Shown here piece by piece: positions 1 to 5,368 of a stretch of 6,902 nt of DNA. The notes under the pieces are model-generated. The model ran no database searches, was not told where the DNA came from, and saw only the letters and a list, made by a program, of their open reading frames with translations. This DNA comes from Saprospiraceae bacterium. Lineage in GTDB: Bacteria; Bacteroidota; Bacteroidia; Chitinophagales; Saprospiraceae. A program made the translations under genes and the position numbers. The stretch lies in contig JALVEG010000597.1 of NCBI GenBank assembly GCA_027031145.1, positions 1 through 6,902 on the forward strand, given 5' to 3'. The first letter of the stretch is position 1. Each line of letters begins with the position of its first letter.

Positions 1-2457
1 ATAAGTACCTATCCTGGGATATCCTTTTTCATCTACGACCAATTCACCGTTTTCGTTTCTTAAGTATTGAGTCCCTTCAATTGCCATTAAAGGAAATCCC
101 AATACCGAACTTGGCCTTGCTTCATTGAGCAATTGACCAAAAGTTACCGGATATTTTGAAACAAAACTAGGCAGTTCCTTAAGTTTGGAAACGTTTCTGG
201 AAACATTTGAACTTAATTCCCAATTAAAGTTTTTATTCTCAAATATTTTTTGTTTAAAGATAAATTCAATTCCTTTATTTTCAATAGATCCGCTATTGAA
301 AACCAATATAATCCATCCTGAAGCAGGAGAAATCCTTGATTGGATGATCTGATCAATTGATCTCATATTGTAATAAGTAAAATCCAATCTTGTTTTACCT
401 TTAAAAAACCTTAGGTCTGTACCCACTTCCCAGGATTCTGTAGTTTCGGGCTTCAGATTTGGATTTCCTGCATAATAATCATAATTGAATCCTCCTCCGA
501 TCGTATAAGCCGGTTCCAATACGGCAGTCAGTCTGTGTGGAGGAGCATCTTTACCAACCTGCGCCCAGTTACCTCTCAATTTGGCATAACTTATTATATT
601 GTCATTTGGTAATAATCTGGAAAGATCAACTCCAAGACTGACAGATGGGTAAAAGAATGAATTATTAGATTTTGGCAAAGTTGAAGACCAGTCGTTTCTT
701 CCTGTCAATCCCAGAAATACAATGCTTTTATAATCAAATTTAATATCGGCAAAAGCACCTACCAGTCTTTTTCTTGTCAAATATTGAGTTGCTTTAATAT
801 CCTCAAGATTGTTTATATTATCAAGATCAGGATTTCTATATTTTTTACCATATATTATTGTTAATTTTCCTTCTTCGTCCTTAATATCATTTCCAATAAG
901 AGCTGACACACCGATATCATTGAACAATTTTGTATTGTAAGTAAGCATCAAAGTAGAATTTGTTTTTCTGAAACTCCTGTCTTTTTCAGTAATCTTTCCC
1001 TGATAACTCTCAACACTTCCTGCACTTTCCGAACTTATAATACTTTTATAAAATTGATTTGTAATATCTGTTCCCAAACGATATACAGCTTTCAGTTTAT
1101 TAGTAATATCATAACTTATCGATCCCATTGTCAATGTATGGTTTACATAATCATTGATCGGGTTGTTTTCAGCTCTCCAGTATGGATTTTCAGGATTATT
1201 CCATTCATTTCCTTCAGATCTTGGAATCAGCCACTTTTTAGAACCGTCAGGATAATAATATTCTGACATATTATTGTTTAAGGGCCAGTTGTAAACATTA
1301 TACATTCTGCCCAATCCACCTCTACGATTATGCGATCTGATGAGATTGGAAGAAATATTCATGGAAATCCTATCATTCAATTTAGTTGATCCTTTCAATA
1401 ATAATCCATATCTGGTATATTCTTCTCCGGGGAAAATACCTTCCTGTGTAAGGTAGTTTGAAGAAATATAGACATTTGCCTTTTCGCTTCCGGTAGAAAC
1501 CGACAGATCATACTTTTGTTTTAAACCGGTTTTAAGAAAATCACCTATATTATCATATATGGTATCAAATGGAGTCAATAACGGTCCCCATGATGAACGT
1601 GATTCCGGGTCATAAATACCTCTATAACCTTGCTTATAACTTTGTTGTCTGGAGGGAAGCCTTACTGCGTCTTCAGCAGCAAAACCAGTGGAAAAATTAA
1701 TATTTGTCACTCCTGACTTTCCCGATTTAGTAGTGATAATTATAGCACCATTGGCAGCTTCCAATCCATAAAGAGCAGCAGCTGTAGGTCCTTTAAGTAC
1801 TGTCACAGATTCGATATCATTTGAATTAATGTCCATAGCCCTGTTACCTCCATTGAAAGAAGCCGAATTATCGATTGGAATTCCGTCAACCACAAAAAGA
1901 GGTTGATTATTGACCGCGTCACTTACAGAGTTAGCACCTCTGATCAGTATTTGACTACTTGCACCCGGTGTTCCGCTGGAATTTGTTACTAATACTCCTG
2001 CTATTTTACCGTTTAGGGAATTTACAATGTTTTCCTGCTTAGATTTTTCAATATCATCGCTTTTTACTTCCTGGATAGCATAGTTTAGTGCTTTTTTCTC
2101 TTTTTTTATACCGAGAGCTGTGATCACTACTTCTGACAATTGCTCGGATTTAATTTCCAGTTTCACATCAATTTTTGTTTTGCCATCAACCTTTACGTAT
2201 AAATCATTATATCCGAGATATGAAAATTTTAAAACAGGATTTTTATATCCACCGACATCAATTTTGTAATAACCGTTAAAATCGGTAATAGTTCCCTTTG
2301 TTGTGCCTTTGATCATCACGCTTGCACCGATAATTGTTTCTCCGTTAGTCGCATCAGTGACCACTCCTTCCACCATGTGAGACTGGCTGAAAATATAGGC
2401 CGGAACTAAGAAAAGTATTAAGAAAATCAGACTTTTAAATTTTGAGTTCATTTGCAT
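1..2457 (-). CDS. SusC/RagA family TonB-linked outer-membrane receptor (partial, C-terminus beyond the window)
   Basis: This is an outer-membrane TonB-dependent importer; SusC-type receptors pair with a SusD-like lipoprotein to take up oligosaccharides or peptides. I checked the reading frame triplet by triplet: it is open from the start to the left edge, giving 819 residues. ATGs at 2457 and 2451 are both possible starts (MQMNSKFK or MNSKFK), and a stop lies just upstream at 2479-2481. Residues 1-24 form a signal peptide ending near IFS|QS. A carboxypeptidase-regulatory-like beta-sandwich spans about 28-112 (GVVTDATNGETIIGAS, then GTITDFNGYYKIDV). A conserved ALGIKKEKKALNYA linker leads into the plug, with RGANS near 173, VVDGIPID at 189-196 and VLKGPTAAALYG at 220-231. 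The rest is beta-barrel. Full-length relatives run to about 1000 residues, so the last strands are missing here. There is no STN domain, so nothing suggests direct anti-sigma signalling. The substrate cannot be read from the sequence. Confidence 0.96.
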   Translation of the reverse strand, partial: MQMNSKFKSLIFLILFLVPAYIFSQSHMVEGVVTDATNGETIIGASVMIKGTTKGTITDFNGYYKIDVGGYKNPVLKFSYLGYNDLYVKVDGKTKIDVKLEIKSEQLSEVVITALGIKKEKKALNYAIQEVKSDDIEKSKQENIVNSLNGKIAGVLVTNSSGTPGASSQILIRGANSVSDAVNNQPLFVVDGIPIDNSASFNGGNRAMDINSNDIESVTVLKGPTAAALYGLEAANGAIIITTKSGKSGVTNINFSTGFAAEDAVRLPSRQQSYKQGYRGIYDPESRSSWGPLLTPFDTIYDNIGDFLKTGLKQKYDLSVSTGSEKANVYISSNYLTQEGIFPGEEYTRYGLLLKGSTKLNDRISMNISSNLIRSHNRRGGLGRMYNVYNWPLNNNMSEYYYPDGSKKWLIPRSEGNEWNNPENPYWRAENNPINDYVNHTLTMGSISYDITNKLKAVYRLGTDITNQFYKSIISSESAGSVESYQGKITEKDRSFRKTNSTLMLTYNTKLFNDIGVSALIGNDIKDEEGKLTIIYGKKYRNPDLDNINNLEDIKATQYLTRKRLVGAFADIKFDYKSIVFLGLTGRNDWSSTLPKSNNSFFYPSVSLGVDLSRLLPNDNIISYAKLRGNWAQVGKDAPPHRLTAVLEPAYTIGGGFNYDYYAGNPNLKPETTESWEVGTDLRFFKGKTRLDFTYYNMRSIDQIIQSRISPASGWIILVFNSGSIENKGIEFIFKQKIFENKNFNWELSSNVSRNVSKLKELPSFVSKYPVTFGQLLNEARPSSVLGFPLMAIEGTQYLRNENGELVVDEKGYPRIGTY

Positions 2458-2489
2458 ATTTATTTTATAAAAACAAATTCATTAAGCTA

Positions 2490-2527
2490 ATTAACAAAAA
2501 TAATATTTAAGATCATTATTTGTTAAT
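2490..2527. repeat. Imperfect palindrome overlapping the SusC-gene promoter
   Basis: The left arm ATTAACAAAAATAAT (2490-2504) and right arm ATTATTTGTTAAT (2515-2527) are inverted copies that differ by two extra A residues in the left arm. A 10 bp spacer separates them. The left arm covers the predicted -7 box, so it could be an operator for a dimeric regulator. AT-rich sequence produces such matches easily, and the two-base indel weakens the case. Confidence 0.35.
2495..2502 (-). promoter_or_regulatory. Probable -7 element of the SusC-type gene promoter
   Basis: Read on the minus strand, this is TATTTTTG, a match to the Bacteroidota -7 consensus TAnnTTTG. It lies about 38 bp upstream of the ATG at 2457, giving a short leader of roughly 30 nt. 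I see no TTTG at the expected -33 position, so the call rests on the -7 box and its location. The left arm of an imperfect palindrome overlaps it. Confidence 0.45.
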
Positions 2528-2623
2528 AAGATTGAAGATTTTATTTAATTTAAATTATATGTAAATATGAATAAAATACTATAACTCGATTTTTCAGAAT
2601 AAACGGTCTTTTTTACCACTGTT

Positions 2624-2664
2624 TTCCTTAGCGTTCCTTAGCGTATCCTCAGCGATCCTTAGCG
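2624..2664. repeat. Four tandem CCTTAGCG-type units at 10-11 bp pitch
   Basis: The units are TTCCTTAGCG (2624-2633), TTCCTTAGCG (2634-2643), TATCCTCAGCG (2644-2654) and ATCCTTAGCG (2655-2664). The core CCTyAGCG recurs at about one helical turn, and only one core base differs, in the third unit. The tract is much richer in G and C than its surroundings and lies in no reading frame. Short GCTAAGG/GCAAAGG-type intergenic repeats occur in many Bacteroidota genomes, as I recall; their function is not established. Phased protein binding or a repeat-derived RNA structure are both possible. Confidence 0.8.
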
Positions 2665-2708
2665 GGAAAACAAACATGATTTCTAATTTCATTAATACTA
2701 CCTTATAT

Positions 2709-2721
2709 CTCTTGGCAAGAG
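2709..2721. repeat. 13 bp perfect palindrome CTCTTG-G-CAAGAG
   Basis: Six-base arms flank one central G. The spacer is too short for a stable RNA hairpin, so if functional it would be a protein-binding site. It lies between the two repeat blocks and about 35 bp upstream of the -33 box of the hydrolase gene. Confidence 0.4.
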
Positions 2722-2724
2722 TGT

Positions 2725-2753
2725 AAAGGTAACGCAGCGTTTCGCAAAGGATA
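2725..2753. repeat. Oppositely oriented CGCAAAGG partner of the upstream tandem units
   Basis: This stretch reads AAAGGTAACGCAGCG followed by TTTCGCAAAGGATA. Its reverse complement contains TATCCTTTGCG, which matches the third tandem unit TATCCTCAGCG (2644-2654) at 9 of 11 positions. The two blocks are therefore inverted relative to each other, about 60 bp apart at their nearest ends, and could form the stems of an imperfect hairpin. The right end lies only 2 bp from the TTTG of the downstream promoter. Confidence 0.55.
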
Positions 2754-2755
2754 TA

Positions 2756-2786
2756 TTTGGATAATGAATAAATTAATGTATATTTG
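2756..2786 (+). promoter_or_regulatory. Bacteroidota-type promoter of the C26 hydrolase / glycosyltransferase pair
   Basis: TTTG at 2756-2759 and TATATTTG at 2779-2786 match the -33 (TTTG) and -7 (TAnnTTTG) elements of the primary sigma factor in Bacteroidota. The 19 bp spacing is within the usual range. Transcription would begin near 2793, leaving a leader of about 20 nt before the ATG at 2813. No Shine-Dalgarno sequence is present; the leader is A/T-rich, as is usual in this phylum. Confidence 0.7.
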
Positions 2787-2812
2787 TTGCAATTAATTAA
2801 AACATTATAAAC

Positions 2813-3919
2813 ATGAAACGATTATTGATTTTATTCTCAGTAATATTTATTGTCGGAACACTTCATTCATCAACTACCGGTGAAATACCAAAAAATGATT
2901 CAAAAAAAACCATAGTTCTTGTAAATCCCGGGGTTTTTTATTTGAAATCCATAACTTATATGACCGATAATGGCATAATTCCGGCTAAAAACATCGAATA
3001 TCTTGCTGTATTTTACACAAAAAGTGAAGTAAAAATATCTGCAGCAAAAGCATTTGTCAGACAAAATAACATTGACTACATAAAATTTAAGGAAGTATAT
3101 GGTGATCTTGATAAAAATAATATTTATAAAACAAATATGTGCTCACAGGATTTCTATGATATTTTCAAGAGTTCGGATGGCATTATCTTTTTTGGAGGAT
3201 GGGACATTCCCCCTGTATTTTACGGAGAAAAAACAGAATTGACAGTTGGAATACGTACTCCTAACAGGCATTTATTTGAATTGAGTTTTCTGTTTCACTT
3301 ATTGGGTGGTAATCAGGATCTGGCTTACAGGGCATTTTTAGAAGAAAAACCCTATTATCCTGTTTTGGGAATATGCCTCGGTATGCAAACAATGAATGTT
3401 GCGACCGGTGGCGATATGTATCAGGATATACCGGCGGATATTTACGGAATAAAATACATCGAAGATATTCTGAAACTGGATCCTGATCAACAGCATCGAA
3501 ATTATAATAAAAACCTATATCCTTTGGATGAAATAGACAACCATAGTTTTCATCATGTAAATATCACAAACTTTGATCTAAGAAAAAAATGGAAATTGCC
3601 TTTGAAATTTAACCCGTTGGTTGCAAGCAGTCACCATCAGGCTGTCAGGGTTCTTGGAAAAGATATGGTAATTGCTGCGACATCTATGGATAGTAAAGTT
3701 GTTGAAGCATTAGTACATAAAAAATTTCCAAATGTTATCGGAGTTCAATTTCATCCAGAGTTTTATACGCTACATGATCCTGATTCAAAAAAGATAAAAT
3801 TCTATCCAATGGAAAAAGAATTGGTAACCGAACATGAAATATTGATCAAAAATAAAAGTTACCGTTTTCATCTTAATTTTTGGGCTTCTTTTATAGATTC
3901 CGTTGTTAATAAATTGTGA
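2813..3919 (+). CDS. Exported class-I glutamine-amidotransferase-like hydrolase, peptidase C26 (gamma-glutamyl hydrolase) type
   Basis: This 368-residue protein is probably a thiol hydrolase of gamma-glutamyl amide bonds in the C26 family, which includes PuuD and folate gamma-glutamyl hydrolase. Residues 1-20 form a signal peptide (K2 R3, then a hydrophobic stretch) with no lipobox cysteine, so a soluble periplasmic or secreted protein is expected. The fold's landmarks are in order: SDGIIFFGGWDIPP (121-134), nucleophile elbow PVLGICLGMQ with Cys188, NVATGGDMYQDI (195-206), SSHHQAV (272-278), and GVQFHPEF with His314 and Glu316. The triad Cys188-His314-Glu316 is intact. PuuD-type enzymes have about 250 residues; the extra length here lies mainly in the roughly 100 residues between the signal peptide and the GG motif, plus a tail of about 50 residues after HPE. 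No glutamine-using synthetase domain is attached, which favours a hydrolase. The true substrate is unknown. It is probably cotranscribed with the glycosyltransferase 43 bp downstream. Confidence 0.88.
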   Translation: MKRLLILFSVIFIVGTLHSSTTGEIPKNDSKKTIVLVNPGVFYLKSITYMTDNGIIPAKNIEYLAVFYTKSEVKISAAKAFVRQNNIDYIKFKEVYGDLDKNNIYKTNMCSQDFYDIFKSSDGIIFFGGWDIPPVFYGEKTELTVGIRTPNRHLFELSFLFHLLGGNQDLAYRAFLEEKPYYPVLGICLGMQTMNVATGGDMYQDIPADIYGIKYIEDILKLDPDQQHRNYNKNLYPLDEIDNHSFHHVNITNFDLRKKWKLPLKFNPLVASSHHQAVRVLGKDMVIAATSMDSKVVEALVHKKFPNVIGVQFHPEFYTLHDPDSKKIKFYPMEKELVTEHEILIKNKSYRFHLNFWASFIDSVVNKL

Positions 3920-3962
3920 TTTTCATCATGATTATCCTGTTTTTATTATTAAATATCATAAC

Positions 3963-4919
3963 ATGAAGATAAGTGGTTTTACAATGGGTAAAAATGTCAG
4001 CAAACTTTATTATCCCATAAAAGAAAGTATTGAATCTATTTTGCCAATAGTTGATGAATTTGTTGTTGCTTTGGGTGATAATGATGAAGATGATAATACT
4101 TTGGAACTGATAGAGAGCATCAATTCGGATAAAATAAAGATCATTCGTACTGTTTGGGATATTGAGAAGTATCCGAGGGGAATGGAAAATGCACATCAAA
4201 CCGACATAGCAAAAAGTGCATGTTCAGGGGATTGGTTGTTTTACTTGCAGGCAGATGAAGTGGTGCATGAAAAATATCTGGATCATATAGTTGAGCAGTG
4301 TCATAGATATCTTGATGATGATGAAGTAGAAGGCTTTTTGTTTAATTATTTGCATTTTTTCGGAGATTATGAGCATTATAATAATCATCATGGATGGTAC
4401 CCCGAAGAAATAAGAATAATACGAAACGATCCCGAAATACATTCATATATTTCTGCCCAGTCTTTTAGAAGAATTCCGGGTTTTGACGGTTTGCATTATC
4501 GACAAAAAGAAGGAACTCATAAGTTGAAAGTTGTGAAACTTGATGCATATATCTATCACTATGGCTGGGTAAGACCACCTGAATATATGAGAGCAAAGAT
4601 CAAATCCCTTGATACAATTCATATGGGTAAGAAAAAAGTATCGGAATTGTATAAAAAAAGCCGAAAGGCATTGGAATTTGATTATGGAAATATGAATTTA
4701 TTTAAGAAATTTAAGGGAACTCATCCCAAGGTAATGGAAAATTTTATTTCACAATTCAATTGGGGGGATAAACTTCACTTTGAAAAAGATTATAAGCCTC
4801 AAAGATTTAAACTTAAACATGAGAAAATAAAAAACAGGATATTAACTTTTATTGAACAAAAACTTCTTGGAGGCAAACAATTATTTGCATATTCAAACTG
4901 GATAAAACTGAAGAAATAA
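3963..4919 (+). CDS. Family-2-like glycosyltransferase
   Basis: This is a predicted cytoplasmic nucleotide-sugar-dependent glycosyltransferase with a GT-A fold, 318 residues. The frame is open back to an ATG at 3903, but that start would overlap the upstream gene, and its 20 extra residues look non-coding. MKISGFTMGKNVSKLYYP from 3963 matches the usual beginning of this family. SILPIVDEFVVALGDN (25-40) is the first nucleotide-binding strand and loop. The DWLFYLQADEVVHE region has QADE (96-99) in the place of the metal-binding DxD motif. HYGWVRPPEYM (199-209) and FKGTHPKVM (250-258) are further conserved-looking segments. There is no signal peptide or transmembrane helix; the basic C-terminal part may contact the membrane. 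The acceptor and sugar cannot be predicted. A glycan of the envelope, capsule or a surface protein is likely. I saw no separate promoter in the 43 bp gap from the hydrolase gene. Confidence 0.88.
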   Translation: MKISGFTMGKNVSKLYYPIKESIESILPIVDEFVVALGDNDEDDNTLELIESINSDKIKIIRTVWDIEKYPRGMENAHQTDIAKSACSGDWLFYLQADEVVHEKYLDHIVEQCHRYLDDDEVEGFLFNYLHFFGDYEHYNNHHGWYPEEIRIIRNDPEIHSYISAQSFRRIPGFDGLHYRQKEGTHKLKVVKLDAYIYHYGWVRPPEYMRAKIKSLDTIHMGKKKVSELYKKSRKALEFDYGNMNLFKKFKGTHPKVMENFISQFNWGDKLHFEKDYKPQRFKLKHEKIKNRILTFIEQKLLGGKQLFAYSNWIKLKK

Positions 4920-4920
4920 T

Positions 4921-5280
4921 TTATTTTACAAGTTTTAGTTGTTTCAACCCATAGATAAACAATCCTATGGCTATGATAATAAGTACGATTTTACCCGCTG
5001 TGGCAAAAAATAAATTATCAATTATGTCATTCAGTGTGATTATCACTCCTTTTTCTCCCAAAATAATACTGAGTATCAAAGAAACCGATAGTATAAGATA
5101 AAGCAATCCTTTTATCAACTCTGCAAACAATAATAGTTTAGAACTTTTATGTTCTGCTTTGCCGGAGATCGATTCTGCATTGGTCGATTTTCCTTTTTTT
5201 AGATTTTTTAGTTTTTGCTTTTCTCTTTTTTTGAGAAATTTTAATTCTTCTTTTCTTCTTTTTTTTAAACTTTTATCCAT
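4921..5280 (-). CDS. Small lysine-rich protein with two predicted membrane segments, unknown function
   Basis: I do not recognise a family for this 119-residue protein. Residues 1-31 are extremely basic (13 Lys and 3 Arg) with periodic leucines (5, 13, 16, 24, 27), which suggests an amphipathic or coiled helix on the cytoplasmic side. A polar linker (32-48) follows. Two hydrophobic stretches, about 55-74 and 96-111, are separated by a loop with a few charges (75-92), and the C-terminus is basic (KQLKLVK). Positive-inside reasoning puts both termini in the cytoplasm, so this would be an inner-membrane hairpin protein. Its stop codon is 1 bp from the stop of the convergent glycosyltransferase gene. 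It lies 88 bp downstream of the second TonB receptor on the same strand and could be read through from it. It is very likely a real gene, because the protein is well organised and fits tightly between its neighbours. Confidence 0.75.
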   Translation of the reverse strand: MDKSLKKRRKEELKFLKKREKQKLKNLKKGKSTNAESISGKAEHKSSKLLLFAELIKGLLYLILSVSLILSIILGEKGVIITLNDIIDNLFFATAGKIVLIIIAIGLFIYGLKQLKLVK

Positions 5281-5368
5281 TTGGGTTTTATTTTAATAAA
5301 CTGATTGATATAAAATTATAACTTTTTTGAAAAAGAATTTATTTTATAACTATCAAATCCCATAGATT
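5281..5368. other. Short AT-rich spacer between the TonB receptor and the small membrane-protein gene
   Basis: This 88 bp spacer has no convincing terminator. On the minus strand TAATTTTA (5311-5318) is one base off the TAnnTTTG box about 30 bp upstream of the small gene, so a weak own promoter is possible but unproven. The leader just before the ATG (AAAACCCAA) carries no Shine-Dalgarno sequence. Confidence 0.4.

Larger units (their letters stand above)
2458..2812. other. Divergent intergenic region, 355 bp, no gene seen
   Basis: This region separates the divergently transcribed SusC-type gene and C26 hydrolase gene. No convincing reading frame is present on either strand. The left part (2458-2600) is extremely AT-rich and carries the SusC promoter. 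The middle (2601-2755) is noticeably richer in G and C and carries short repeats. The right end carries the promoter of the hydrolase gene. I found no tRNA-like, riboswitch-like or insertion-sequence structure. Confidence 0.8.

Noticed and set aside
1054..1266. Small plus-strand reading frame
   Set aside because: It lies wholly antisense to the intact SusC-type gene and has no recognisable features.
1..2457. Complete polysaccharide-utilisation locus
   Set aside because: Only the SusC-type gene is visible; no SusD, glycoside hydrolase or sensor is in the window, so a locus-level claim is not supported.
2624..2664. CRISPR array
   Set aside because: The units are only 10-11 bp and contiguous, without the 30-40 bp spacers of a CRISPR array, and no cas gene is present.
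3903..3962. Start of the glycosyltransferase at ATG 3903
   Set aside because: It would overlap the hydrolase gene by 17 bp and add 20 residues that do not resemble the family; the ATG at 3963 gives the usual MKISGF beginning.
3906..4442. Two minus-strand reading frames
   Set aside because: They are antisense to the glycosyltransferase; their Ile- and Met-rich translations reflect the AT-rich complement of a real gene.
5322..5335. Rho-independent terminator CTTTTTTGAAAAAG
   Set aside because: The stem is made almost entirely of A-T pairs with a two-base loop, so it would not form a stable hairpin.
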